Positions 1-8,067 of a stretch of DNA of 38,351 nt are shown here, piece after piece. The stretch covers positions 1 through 38,351 of the forward strand of contig WLNS01000002.1 of NCBI GenBank assembly GCA_009699665.1, written 5' to 3'. A program made the position numbers and the translations under genes. A model generated the notes under the pieces. That model had not been told where the DNA came from. It searched no databases and saw nothing but the letters and a program-made list of their open reading frames with translations. The number at the start of each line of letters is the position of its first letter. Position 1 is the stretch's first letter. Source of the stretch: Actinomycetota bacterium (GTDB lineage: Bacteria; Actinomycetota; Actinomycetes; Actinomycetales; Microbacteriaceae).

Positions 1-88
1 AATTCATCCTAAGCACCGCGAGGTCGCCATGAGGCGTCTGACGCCCCAGATAAACTGCGGTGATGATGCCCCGACGAGAAGGAATCGC

Positions 89-1351
89 GTGACCACACCA
101 GCGTTGAGCGACGAACAGCTCCGCATCTTTGAGCTGGTTGAAGACTCTCGCGAAAATCTTTTCATCACGGGTCGAGCCGGCACGGGCAAGTCGACACTTC
201 TGAATCACATAGCGGCTCACACGACAAAGCAGATTGCCATTTGTGCACCGACCGGAGTGGCGGCGCTCAATGTTGAGGGTCAAACTATTCACGCCCTGTT
301 CAACCTGCCTATCGGCTTGATCGGCAATCAAGATCTCACCCACAACCCGCACAAGCGCAAAATATTGGCGGCCATCGAGCTGCTCGTGATCGATGAAGTT
401 TCTATGGTTAATGCCGACGTGCTCGACGGTATCGACCGAACGCTGCGCGAGGTGCGCCACAAGCGCCACCTGCCTTTCGGCGGCGTTCAGGTGGTGATGT
501 TTGGCGACCCCTATCAGCTGCCTCCGGTGGATGCCAAGGGCATTGAACGCGAATATTTCGCCGACAACTACGCGTCGATGTGGTTCTTTGATGCTCGGGT
601 GTGGCGTGAAGCGGGCGTTTCGACGGTTGAACTCAACGAGATTCACCGGCAACATGACAATGACTTTAAGCGACTCCTTGAGGCCATCCGACGCAACGAA
701 GTGACCCAAGAAATGGCCGAAACGATTAACGACGTCGGAGCCCGCGAGGCTCCTGAGGGCATCATTACGCTGGCGACGCGCAATGATCGGGTCACCACGA
801 TTAATGCCCGGCACCTGGCCGAACTTCCCGGAAAACCAAAGTCGGCCGTGGCCGATGTCAACGGGGAATTTCCGCCCGGCTGGTTTCCCGCCGACGAGGA
901 ACTTCACCTTAAGCCCGGCGCGCAGGTGATGTTTCTGCGCAATGACCCCGACGGCCGCTGGGTGAATGGCACCATTGGCCGGGTCAGCAAGATTGGCGCC
1001 AACGTCAGTGTCGAGGTAGACGGCAACGTGCACGAGGTCATGCCCTCAACGTGGGAGCGATTTCGCTATAGCTACCGGGCTGCGACCAAAGAACTGACGC
1101 GTGAGGTCGTTGCGGAATTCACTCAGGTTCCGCTTCGTTTGGCGTGGGCGATGACCATTCACAAGTCCCAAGGCCAGACATACGACCAAGCGGTCATCGA
1201 TCTCGCCTCGGGAGCATTTGCCGCGGGCCAAACCTACGTTGCACTGAGTCGCCTCACGTCGCTGGACGGTCTCTACCTGACGCGTCCGCTGAAGCCCGCT
1301 GACGTGCGCGTAGACCCCAACGTCGAGCGGTTCATGGCGGCACTCCGTTAG
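89..1351 (+). CDS. PIF1/RecD-like superfamily 1 DNA helicase
   Basis: A 420-residue ATP-dependent DNA helicase of the PIF1/RecD2-like SF1B group, expected to unwind DNA 5'-3' in the cytoplasm. Walker A is GRAGTGKST (about residues 28-36), followed by the PIF1-like TGVAALNVEGQTIH stretch, Walker B LLVIDEVSMV, a GDPYQLPPV motif III, and a C-terminal UvrD_C_2 block with TIHKSQGQTYD and TYVALSRLTSLDGLYL (motifs V/VI). I chose GTG 89 because GAGAAGGA lies just upstream; an in-frame ATG at 29 would add 20 unconserved-looking residues. It has no accessory domains such as a C-terminal HRDC or nuclease domain. It appears monocistronic, facing a tRNA on the opposite strand. The family call is firm; the exact cellular role (recombination, replication restart or G4 unwinding) is not visible. 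Confidence 0.9.
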   Translation: MTTPALSDEQLRIFELVEDSRENLFITGRAGTGKSTLLNHIAAHTTKQIAICAPTGVAALNVEGQTIHALFNLPIGLIGNQDLTHNPHKRKILAAIELLVIDEVSMVNADVLDGIDRTLREVRHKRHLPFGGVQVVMFGDPYQLPPVDAKGIEREYFADNYASMWFFDARVWREAGVSTVELNEIHRQHDNDFKRLLEAIRRNEVTQEMAETINDVGAREAPEGIITLATRNDRVTTINARHLAELPGKPKSAVADVNGEFPPGWFPADEELHLKPGAQVMFLRNDPDGRWVNGTIGRVSKIGANVSVEVDGNVHEVMPSTWERFRYSYRAATKELTREVVAEFTQVPLRLAWAMTIHKSQGQTYDQAVIDLASGAFAAGQTYVALSRLTSLDGLYLTRPLKPADVRVDPNVERFMAALR

Positions 1352-1358
1352 AGAAAGA

Positions 1359-1389
1359 CCCTCGCCAATCCAACAACCTCAACGGTCGT
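1359..1389 (+). repeat. 31-bp direct repeat, copy 1
   Basis: This is identical over 31 bases to 1451-1481 in the same orientation, with start-to-start distance 92 bp. It begins 8 bases after the stop codon of the helicase gene. The intervening 61 bp are GC-rich and not repeated. It may be a remnant of a local duplication around the tRNA gene or a duplicated 3' processing or termination element. There is no IS-like terminal structure. Confidence 0.85.
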
Positions 1390-1450
1390 TGGCCCCTGCG
1401 CGCGTCCCCGCCGGTGGCGTGGGCCCAGGGAATCGACGATTCCAGCGCCG

Positions 1451-1481
1451 CCCTCGCCAATCCAACAACCTCAACGGTCGT
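1451..1481 (+). repeat. 31-bp direct repeat, copy 2
   Basis: Second perfect copy of the 1359-1389 repeat. It lies 7 bases beyond the 3' end of the minus-strand tRNA-Gly gene, so one copy abuts the helicase 3' end and the other abuts the tRNA 3' end. Confidence 0.85.
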
Positions 1482-1488
1482 CGGCTTG

Positions 1489-1559
1489 AGCGGGCGACGG
1501 GAATCGAACCCGCGCTATCAGCTTGGGAAGCTGAAGTTCTGCCATTGAACTACGCCCGC
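1489..1559 (-). tRNA. tRNA-Gly (anticodon CCC)
   Basis: Reading the minus strand gives a 71-nt cloverleaf. The 7-bp acceptor stem is GCGGGCG/CGCCCGC with discriminator U, and the D arm is AGTTCAATGGCAGAACT. The anticodon stem TCAGC/GCTGA encloses loop TTCCCAA, giving anticodon CCC for GGG codons. The T arm is GCGGG-TTCGATT-CCCGT. The 3' CCA is not encoded; the following bases read CAA, so CCA must be added post-transcriptionally. The sequence resembles bacterial glyU-type tRNAs. Confidence 0.96.
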
Positions 1560-1628
1560 AGTGGTTCGCCGTTTAGCGTAGCAAGGGCTTCGACGCGCTG
1601 CCTACGCTGGGCTCCGATGGGCCTGCTT

Positions 1629-1640
1629 TAGACTGGGCGG
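1629..1640 (+). promoter_or_regulatory. Likely -10 element for leaderless dcd
   Basis: TAGACT at 1629-1634 fits the actinobacterial TANNNT -10 motif and ends exactly 6 bases before the GTG start of dcd at 1641. Transcription would therefore begin at or next to the start codon. GGGCGG at 1635-1640 could alternatively be read as a poor ribosome site. No convincing -35 was seen. Confidence 0.45.
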
Positions 1641-2246
1641 GTGCTTCTTTCCGATCGCGACATTCGAGCCCAGATTGATGCCGGCAGAATTGCTCTCGAC
1701 CCTTATGACGCGGGCATGATTCAGCCGTCGAGCATTGACGTTCGCATAGATCGCTACTTTCGACTTTTTGACAATCACAAGTATGCGGTCATTGATCCGG
1801 CGCAGGATCAACCCGACCTCACCCGACTCATCGGGGTGGAGGCCAACGAGCCCTTTATTCTGCACCCGGGCGAGTTTGTGTTGGGCGCCACCTACGAGCA
1901 GGTCACGTTGCCCGACGATATTGCCGCGCGTCTTGAGGGCAAGAGTTCACTGGGACGGCTCGGACTCCTCACGCACTCGACGGCCGGATTTATCGACCCC
2001 GGGTTTTCTGGTCATGTCACCCTCGAATTATCAAACATGGCCACCCTTCCGGTGAAGCTGTGGCCGGGTATGAAGATTGGCCAGCTGTGCTTCTTTCAGC
2101 TCTCGTCGCCCACAGAAAAGCCCTACGGCTCGGCAGATTACAAGTCGCGCTATCAGGGTCAGCGGGGGCCGACGGCCTCGCGGTCGTTTGCTAACTTCCA
2201 CGTCACCGACGTGAGTGTGACGAACGCCGGTGCTCCGGGCGAGTAA
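1641..2246 (+). CDS. dcd: dCTP deaminase, dUMP-forming type
   Basis: A 201-residue trimeric dCTP deaminase. It deaminates dCTP, and in the bifunctional actinobacterial/archaeal type also removes pyrophosphate, giving dUMP directly for thymidylate synthesis. Visible landmarks are the canonical start [24 protein letters not shown] (residues 99-109, nucleotide binding), and [17 protein letters not shown] with the catalytic Glu at about 129. The [11 protein letters not shown] sequence (112-122) matches my memory of the bifunctional mycobacterial enzyme rather than the monofunctional E. coli one (HVTAHRIDPGW). The tail [16 protein letters not shown] is the lid that closes over nucleotide. GTG 1641 gives exactly the family N-terminus. 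It stands alone, divergent from the tRNA-Gly gene. Confidence 0.95.
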   Translation: MLLSDRDIRAQIDAGRIALDPYDAGMIQPSSIDVRIDRYFRLFDNHKYAVIDPAQDQPDLTRLIGVEANEPFILHPGEFVLGATYEQVTLPDDIAARLEGKSSLGRLGLLTHSTAGFIDPGFSGHVTLELSNMATLPVKLWPGMKIGQLCFFQLSSPTEKPYGSADYKSRYQGQRGPTASRSFANFHVTDVSVTNAGAPGE

Positions 2247-2265
2247 CTGACGCGCTGGCGAAATG

Positions 2266-2291
2266 ACTCGTAACGATATATCGTTACGAGT
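2266..2291. promoter_or_regulatory. Perfect 26-bp palindrome, probable PadR operator
   Basis: Each half is ACTCGTAACGATA followed by its exact reverse complement, with no spacer and no mismatch over 26 bp. It ends 24 bp before the ATG of the PadR gene, and its centre (TATAT) could overlap a -10 element. Autoregulation through such palindromes is typical of PadR proteins. No second copy was noticed elsewhere in the window. Confidence 0.8.
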
Positions 2292-2315
2292 ACATCGATT
2301 CGCACGGAGGTCATC

Positions 2316-2861
2316 ATGAAAGAGTCCTGGTTTAAGAATTCTGACGGTGCGTGGCCGGGTGCCGCGGCGTGGGAGACCCTCGACGATCTGCGCCACCAGT
2401 TCAAGCGCAACGTCGACATGCGCATGCGCCGCGGCGATGTGCGCGCTGCCATCATTCGCCTCTTGGCCGAGTCACCCATGCACGGCTACCAGATCATTCA
2501 CGAAATTGAGACGCGCAGCGGGGGGGCGTGGAAGCCCAGCCCCGGGTCGATTTATCCAGCTCTGCAGTTGCTGGCCGACGAGGGTCTGATTGTCTCCCAT
2601 GAGGCCGAAGGACGGCGCACCCATTCCCTCACCGAGAGTGGTCGTGCGCTGGCCGAGAGCGAATCGACCGTTACGGCGCCATGGGTCACCGGAAGTGACC
2701 GGGAACCCGGACCCCGTGGTGCTCTGGCCATGGCGGGCATTACGGTCGCCCGGGCTGCCGCCGACGTTGCCCGCAAGGCTAAAGAAGAGAAGATTCTTGA
2801 GGCCACGAGCGTCCTCGACGAGGCCGCGAAAAAACTGCGGGCGATGTTGACGCAAGATTAA
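2316..2861 (+). CDS. PadR-family transcriptional regulator
   Basis: A 181-residue winged-helix repressor. The PadR domain covers about residues 45-120, with RRGDVRAAIIRLL, PMHGYQIIHEIETR, PSPGSIYPALQLLADEGLI (recognition helix and wing) and TESGRALAE. The C-terminal third is Ala/Lys/Glu-rich and helical, probably the dimerisation segment of subfamily 1 proteins. The first 40 residues (KESWFKN, DDLRHQFKRNVDMRMRRG) form an extension seen in actinobacterial members that may bear a disordered linker. GGAGG at 2306-2310 sets the ATG at 2316. The upstream perfect palindrome suggests autoregulation, and the kinase-like gene 3 bp downstream is the likely co-regulated partner. The inducer is unknown. 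Confidence 0.9.
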   Translation: MKESWFKNSDGAWPGAAAWETLDDLRHQFKRNVDMRMRRGDVRAAIIRLLAESPMHGYQIIHEIETRSGGAWKPSPGSIYPALQLLADEGLIVSHEAEGRRTHSLTESGRALAESESTVTAPWVTGSDREPGPRGALAMAGITVARAAADVARKAKEEKILEATSVLDEAAKKLRAMLTQD

Positions 2862-2864
2862 GGG

Positions 2865-4598
2865 GTGGCACAACCCAACTCCGGCATCGCAAGCGAGCCC
2901 ATGACAGCGCGTCGATCGCGCTCACGTTACCGACGGATTGTTCGCTTTGCCGCACGACAGTTGGTCTCAACGTGGTGGTTCGAGCTCGTGCTACCGCGCA
3001 TGGGCCTGCGCTCAATCTCGGCCCGAACGCGCACCCGGCGACTCACCCTGATTGCGCGGCGGTTTCACGACCTGGCCATCGATCTCAGCGGCCTCATGAT
3101 CAAGCTGGGTCAGTTCATGTCCACCCGCCTCGACGTATTACCGCCCGTCATCACCAACGAGCTCAGTGGTCTTCAGGACGAAGTACCGGCCGTGGGGTTC
3201 GATGCCATTCGCGCCCTGGCGGAACGCGAACTGGGCGTTCCGCTCGAGGTGGCATTTAGTTGGGTTGACCCCGTGCCGCTGGCCGCCGCATCGCTCGGCC
3301 AAGTGCACCGCGCCATTCTCTCGGGGGCCGACCAAGAGCTCACCGGGCTGAAAGATGTGGTGATCAAGATTCAACGTCCGGGAATCGATACGGTGGTCGA
3401 CATCGACCTGCGAGCCCTTCGCCGGGTGGCCGGGTGGCTCAGTCGAATTCGTCTCATCAACAGACGGGCTGACATGCCCCGACTGATGGAGGAGTTTGCC
3501 ACCACTTGCCTCGAAGAGATCGACTACCTCAACGAGGGCGCCAACGCCGAGCGCTTTGGGATCAACTTTGCCGACAACCCGCGGGTGCGCGTGCCCGAGA
3601 TGGTGTGGGAGCGATCGACCCGCCGTGTGCTCACCATGGAAGACGTGACCGACATCAAGATCACCGATATCGATGGGTTGCGGGCTGCCGGCATCAACCC
3701 GAATGATGTTGCCGACGAGTTCGCTCGCGTCATGCTCGATCAGGTGCTCATGGACGGCTTTTTTCACGCCGACCCGCACCCCGGCAACGTGTTCGTGCAA
3801 CCATTGCCGGTTGCCGATGGTCAGACTGCGCCGAACTGGCGACTCACGTTCATCGACTTCGGCATGATGGGACAGGTGCCGGCCGGACTGGCCAAGGCTC
3901 TGCGGTCCACGCTGATTGCGGCTGCATCGCGCGATGGCGCGGGAATGATCGAGGGCATGCGCGAGGTGGGCGTGCTGATGCCAAGCGCGGACACGGTGGA
4001 ACTGGAGCGAGCCTTCATTAAACTGTTCGACCGGTTTGGCGGGCTGGGTTTTGCCGAGCTGCAGAAGGTTGACCCCCAGGAATATCGTGCGTTTGCGAAG
4101 GAGTTTTCCGACGTTGTTCGGGCGCTCCCCTTCCAATTTCCCGAGAATTTCTTGCTCGTCGTGCGGGCGCTATCGCTCATCTCCGGCATGTGCAGTTCGC
4201 TCAATCCGGAGTTCAACCTTTGGAACGCCGTTGAGCCCTACTCGGCCAAACTGGTGCGGGCTGAGGGTGGAAATTTCGTTCGAGCTTTCATCAACGACGG
4301 CCTCTCGTCACTTCGGCTCGCGGCCAAACTGCCCAAGCGCCTCGACGCGCTCATCTCCCGCGCCGAGCTCGGCCAGATCTCTGTGCGCGCTCCCGAACTC
4401 GAACGTCACACCCGAACGCTCAACCGCACCGTACGCCGTGTGATTTCGGCGGTCCTTTTTGCGGCCCTTTTTCTCGGCGGCTTGATCGTGATTGACCGCT
4501 CTGCCACCCTGGGCATCGTGCTGCTGTCGGTTTCTGCGCTGCCTCTGTTGCACGCGCTGTTTGCCGGCATGTTCTCTCGGCGCGGACCCTTGCCCTAG
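2865..4598 (+). CDS. ABC1/UbiB (AarF)-family atypical protein kinase
   Basis: A 577-residue member of the ABC1/ADCK/UbiB family, which in other bacteria is tied to isoprenoid-quinone synthesis or lipid handling at the membrane. All family marks are present: KLGQ (about 80-83), the Ala-rich loop PLAAASLGQVHRA (138-150), VVIKIQRPG with the catalytic Lys (about 168), the EEIDYLNEGANAERF segment, HADPHPGN (301-308) and IDFGMMG (330-336). Two hydrophobic helices at about 525-567 end the protein, as in membrane-anchored UbiB. GTG 2865 starts 3 bp after the padR stop; ATG 2901 is an alternative start, and neither has a strong ribosome site. Co-transcription with padR is likely. No ubiquinone genes are nearby, so a menaquinone or prenyl-lipid role is only inference. 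Confidence 0.9.
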   Translation: MAQPNSGIASEPMTARRSRSRYRRIVRFAARQLVSTWWFELVLPRMGLRSISARTRTRRLTLIARRFHDLAIDLSGLMIKLGQFMSTRLDVLPPVITNELSGLQDEVPAVGFDAIRALAERELGVPLEVAFSWVDPVPLAAASLGQVHRAILSGADQELTGLKDVVIKIQRPGIDTVVDIDLRALRRVAGWLSRIRLINRRADMPRLMEEFATTCLEEIDYLNEGANAERFGINFADNPRVRVPEMVWERSTRRVLTMEDVTDIKITDIDGLRAAGINPNDVADEFARVMLDQVLMDGFFHADPHPGNVFVQPLPVADGQTAPNWRLTFIDFGMMGQVPAGLAKALRSTLIAAASRDGAGMIEGMREVGVLMPSADTVELERAFIKLFDRFGGLGFAELQKVDPQEYRAFAKEFSDVVRALPFQFPENFLLVVRALSLISGMCSSLNPEFNLWNAVEPYSAKLVRAEGGNFVRAFINDGLSSLRLAAKLPKRLDALISRAELGQISVRAPELERHTRTLNRTVRRVISAVLFAALFLGGLIVIDRSATLGIVLLSVSALPLLHALFAGMFSRRGPLP

Positions 4599-4627
4599 TT
4601 CACGACCGGCACGCGAGTCGGGCAGGG

Positions 4628-5206
4628 CTAGGCACCTGTCGTGTTTGGCGTGATTCCCATCGGCGAAACAATGGCGGCCCACGCCCACTCGGTAGCTTTT
4701 TCGGCAGACGGCAACGGCTTCATGCTGATCCACTCGCGAATAACACCCAGCACGGCACCCGCGATGCTCGCGGCGGCAATGTTTACGGGCACGGCCAGGG
4801 CTTTTTGGGCTTCCGGCTGACTCAGTCCAAGCGTGGCCAAGCGCGCCATGCGATCGGTAAGCCGCGCAACGATGACGGGCGAGCCAGACGAGCTGAGCAG
4901 TGTGCGATAGAGACCAACGTTGTCGCGAACATGGGACAAAAACTTGTAAATGGTGTCGCGAGAATCTGCTTCCTGAGCTGATTCGTTCACCGATTCAAGG
5001 TGAGCTGACGCTTGCTCGGCAAAACTATCAAGCGCGTCGGCGAGCAGCGTCTCTTTGTCGGGGTAGTGCTGATAGAACGTGCTGCGGTTGATCCCGGCAG
5101 CCTCGGCGATGTCTGACACCGAAAGGTGAGCAAACTCGCGTTCTCGACACAGCTCAAGCAGGGCGGTCTGCATGCTGGTTCGCGTGCGCAAGATTCGGGG
5201 GTCCAC
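4628..5206 (-). CDS. TetR-family transcriptional regulator
   Basis: A 192-residue TetR/AcrR-type repressor. The N-terminal helix-turn-helix reads LSVSDIAEAAGINRSTFYQHYPDKETLL (about residues 24-52, quoted as two adjoining pieces of one motif: LSVSDIAEAAGI and NRSTFYQHYPDKETLL). The C-terminal ligand domain is not assignable. GTG 5206 is chosen because GGAAAAG lies 5-11 bases upstream. It is divergent from the MMPL transporter gene with a 143-bp shared intergenic region, the usual arrangement for a local repressor of an efflux or lipid-export pump. It converges on the ABC1 kinase gene. Confidence 0.9.
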   Translation of the reverse strand: MDPRILRTRTSMQTALLELCREREFAHLSVSDIAEAAGINRSTFYQHYPDKETLLADALDSFAEQASAHLESVNESAQEADSRDTIYKFLSHVRDNVGLYRTLLSSSGSPVIVARLTDRMARLATLGLSQPEAQKALAVPVNIAAASIAGAVLGVIREWISMKPLPSAEKATEWAWAAIVSPMGITPNTTGA

Positions 5207-5260
5207 GCTTTTCCATTTCCTGTTAAACCGGTGTGAAAAAGTCTACACTCGGCGGCTATC

Positions 5261-5301
5261 CAACAGATGTTTGTTATCCTACAAGTGTCGGTTTTCTGTT
5301 G
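5261..5301. promoter_or_regulatory. Candidate TetR operator (weak inverted repeat)
   Basis: CAACAGA (5261-5267) and TCTGTTG (5295-5301) are perfect inverted arms 27 bp apart in the divergent tetR-MMPL promoter region. The spacing is longer than a usual TetR operator, so it may be coincidental or two half-sites of separate operators. Confidence 0.3.
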
Positions 5302-5349
5302 ACCGCTCACCTTTTTCAAGGTTCTTCCGTAACGCGTAAAGGATGCGTC

Positions 5350-8067
5350 ATGGCTCGATTTCTCTATTGGCTCGGTAACTTCTCAGCCCGCCGCGCGTGG
5401 CTAGTCATTGGCTCGTGGGTGCTCATTTTGGGCGTTGCCCTGGGAGCCGCACTCGGCCTGGGGGGAACTCTCTCGAGCACGGTCACGTTGGACGGCACCC
5501 CAGCGCAATCCGTCATCGATCAACTGGCGAAGTCTTTTCCCGCAGCATCCCGCGGAAGTGCCCAAGTGGTCTTTCACAAGACAGACGGTTCCTCGTTCTC
5601 TTCGGCCGAAACGGCAGCCATTAATCAGGCTCTCGCCGCGGCAACGAATGTCTCAGGTGTCGATGCCGTGCTCAATCCCTTTGAGGCGCAAGCTGCCAAA
5701 GATCAGAAGGTTGCAGAACTTAACGCATCTCGAGCACAACTCGACGCGGCACCGGCGGAGCTCGCCGATGCGCTGGCTCAGATTGATGCGGGCCGAGCGC
5801 AGATCACGGCTGCTGAGACTCAGCTCGATCTCGGTCAGAGCGACGTGACGAACGGACGCGCACAATTAGCGAGTAAGAAAAGCGAACTCACGGCGTCACT
5901 GGGTCAGCTGGATGCGGCCCTTGCGCAGGCAGTGGGTGCGGGAGCACCGCAAGCCCAAATAGACGCCTTGACGACGCAGCGACAGCAGCTGCGCGACGGT
6001 TTGGCCCAGGTGTTGACACAGGCAGCGACACTCGCGCAGGCTCAGGTGAATATCGACCAAAACCGCGCGAGCCTGAACGCCAAGAAATCAGATCTGTTGA
6101 CCTCTGAGGCCCAGATCACCCAGGCGAGAACTGACCTGCCAGCTCAGTCGCAGCGACTGGCGTGGGGCGAAGAACTGCTCACGGCCGCGCAAAACTATCG
6201 ACTCGTCTCGACCGATGGGCAGACAGCCTTGGGGGCGGTCTATTTCAGCACGCCCCTGGCAGACGTTTCGGCGGTTCAGAAACAGGCTGTCGTGGATGCC
6301 CTGTCGACGCTCGATGTGCCGAACGTGCGAGTCGACTTTTCGAAAGAACTGACAACGTCACTGGGCACTCTCGTGGGACCGGGCGAAATTGCTGGCCTCA
6401 TCATCGCGGCCATTGTGTTGTTCATCATGCTGGGAACATTTGTGGCGGCCGGGTTGCCCGTATTGAGCGCACTCTTAGGTGTCGGCGTGAGCGCGTTGGC
6501 CGCGTTCGGTCTGTCGTCGGCCATCAGCATGAATTCAACGACGCCCACGCTCGCCATCATGCTCGGGTTGGCGGTCGGCATCGACTATGCCCTGTTCATT
6601 CTTAACCGTCATCGCCGGCAACTGAAAAGTGGCATGGGAATGAGAGAGTCCATCGCGCTGGCAAACGGAACATCCGGTAGTGCCGTGCTCTTTGCCGGGC
6701 TCACGGTGATCATTGCTCTGCTCGCCCTCAATCTCACCGGCATCGGGTTTTTAGGTCTGATGGGAACGATTGGCGCCGGCGCCATCGCCATCTCGGTGCT
6801 CTCAGCTCTCACGTTCACACCGGCATTGATGCACCTTTTCGGCCTCAAGCTGTTGAACCGCAAGGAGCGCGCGGTTCGTGCTCAGATCCTGAACGGCGAA
6901 ATGCCCGAGGTGAAACCGAAGGCCGTGGCCCGGGCCAAAAAAGAAATATGGGCCGCCAAGCGTCCCCTCGTTGCCCTCGCGCTCACCATCGGCGTCTTGG
7001 CCGTGGCCGCTATTCCTTTTGGGTCTATGCGGCTCGGACTTTCGGACGGATCATCGGAGCCGGTCGACTCAACCCAGTACCAGGCCTTCGCGCTGACGAG
7101 CGACGCCTTTGGTGCCGGCCAAAATGGTCAAATTACGGCAGCCGTTTCTTTTGATCGCGTGCTCACGGGCGACGACCTGCTGCGCACCAAGGCCGTTATC
7201 GTGCAGAGCCTAATGGCCGTGCCCAATGTGGTGTCGGCTGTCACGGGCGATCCGTCGCCGGACGGCAAAACGCTGGCCTTTTCGGTTGTCCCCACCGAAG
7301 GGCCTGCATCATCGTCTACCGAAGCCGTCGTGAAGGAACTTCGGGCTCAGGCGCCGACTATTCTGAACGACACCGGCGGAACTCTGGGCGTGACCGGTTT
7401 GGCCGCGGTGAATATCGATATTTCGCAAAAACTCTCGGACGCCCTGCCTCTCTATCTCGGCACTGTCCTCGGCCTCAGCATCTTGCTGATGATTCTCGTC
7501 TTCCGCTCTATCGCGGTTCCCGTCGTGGCCAGCCTCGGCTTTCTCTTGTCGGTCTTCGCGTCCCTGGGCGCCGTCACGGCCGTGTATCAGTGGGGGTGGT
7601 TGGGCACCATCTTTGGCGTGCACGATCCGGGACCCATTATGAACTTTTTGCCCACCATTTTGATTGGCGTGCTGTTTGGCTTGGCCATGGATTACCAGCT
7701 ATTTCTGGCAACCGGCATACGTGAGGCATTTGCGCGGGGCACGGGTGCCCGCGCGGCCATCACGCAGGGTGTTCGTGCCGGGCGAGCCGTGGTGATTGCC
7801 GCCGCCATCATCATGATTGCGGTCTTCGGCAGCTTCGCGTTCGCCGAGTCGACCATGATTCGACCGATGGGCTTTGGCCTGGCCTTCGGCGTGCTCGTCG
7901 ATGCCTTCCTGGTTCGACTGCTGCTTGTGCCAGCCACACTTCGTCTCTTGGGCCGGTGGGCGTGGTGGTTGCCACGCTGGCTCGATCGCCTGCTTCCCGA
8001 TCTTGACGTTGAGGGAGCAAAGCTTGAGCGCGGCCCCGAGAAGGAGTCCTACGTTCTGGTGGCCTAG
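5350..8067 (+). CDS. MMPL/RND-superfamily membrane transporter
   Basis: A 905-residue inner-membrane transporter of the MMPL branch of the RND superfamily, whose actinobacterial members export lipids or drugs using the proton gradient. It has two repeats, each with a first transmembrane helix, a large extracytoplasmic loop and a five-helix bundle. The proton-relay motifs are GIDYALF in repeat 1 and LAMDYQLF in repeat 2. The first loop holds an Ala/Gln-rich heptad segment (roughly residues 125-310: repeats such as RAQLDAAPAEL and GRAQITAAETQLD) resembling YhgE/Pip-type coiled coils. ATG 5350 follows AAAGGA and begins MARFLYWLG. Its TAG overlaps the idi stop by 4 bp in convergent orientation. 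Control by the divergent TetR is likely; the substrate is unknown. Confidence 0.92.
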   Translation: MARFLYWLGNFSARRAWLVIGSWVLILGVALGAALGLGGTLSSTVTLDGTPAQSVIDQLAKSFPAASRGSAQVVFHKTDGSSFSSAETAAINQALAAATNVSGVDAVLNPFEAQAAKDQKVAELNASRAQLDAAPAELADALAQIDAGRAQITAAETQLDLGQSDVTNGRAQLASKKSELTASLGQLDAALAQAVGAGAPQAQIDALTTQRQQLRDGLAQVLTQAATLAQAQVNIDQNRASLNAKKSDLLTSEAQITQARTDLPAQSQRLAWGEELLTAAQNYRLVSTDGQTALGAVYFSTPLADVSAVQKQAVVDALSTLDVPNVRVDFSKELTTSLGTLVGPGEIAGLIIAAIVLFIMLGTFVAAGLPVLSALLGVGVSALAAFGLSSAISMNSTTPTLAIMLGLAVGIDYALFILNRHRRQLKSGMGMRESIALANGTSGSAVLFAGLTVIIALLALNLTGIGFLGLMGTIGAGAIAISVLSALTFTPALMHLFGLKLLNRKERAVRAQILNGEMPEVKPKAVARAKKEIWAAKRPLVALALTIGVLAVAAIPFGSMRLGLSDGSSEPVDSTQYQAFALTSDAFGAGQNGQITAAVSFDRVLTGDDLLRTKAVIVQSLMAVPNVVSAVTGDPSPDGKTLAFSVVPTEGPASSSTEAVVKELRAQAPTILNDTGGTLGVTGLAAVNIDISQKLSDALPLYLGTVLGLSILLMILVFRSIAVPVVASLGFLLSVFASLGAVTAVYQWGWLGTIFGVHDPGPIMNFLPTILIGVLFGLAMDYQLFLATGIREAFARGTGARAAITQGVRAGRAVVIAAAIIMIAVFGSFAFAESTMIRPMGFGLAFGVLVDAFLVRLLLVPATLRLLGRWAWWLPRWLDRLLPDLDVEGAKLERGPEKESYVLVA

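Noticed and set aside
1359-1481. CRISPR or phage attachment site
   Set aside because: Only two repeats with a single GC-rich spacer, no cas genes, no integrase, and the repeat is outside the tRNA gene.
1389-1631. 80-codon plus-strand open frame reading RATGIEPALSAWEAEVLPLNY
   Set aside because: This is the well-known spurious translation of the antisense of a tRNA gene; the tRNA-Gly call explains it.
3138-4136. 332-codon minus-strand open frame opposite the ABC1 kinase
   Set aside because: High-GC antisense shadow. The plus-strand frame carries all ABC1 kinase motifs, and the antisense protein shows no recognisable domain.
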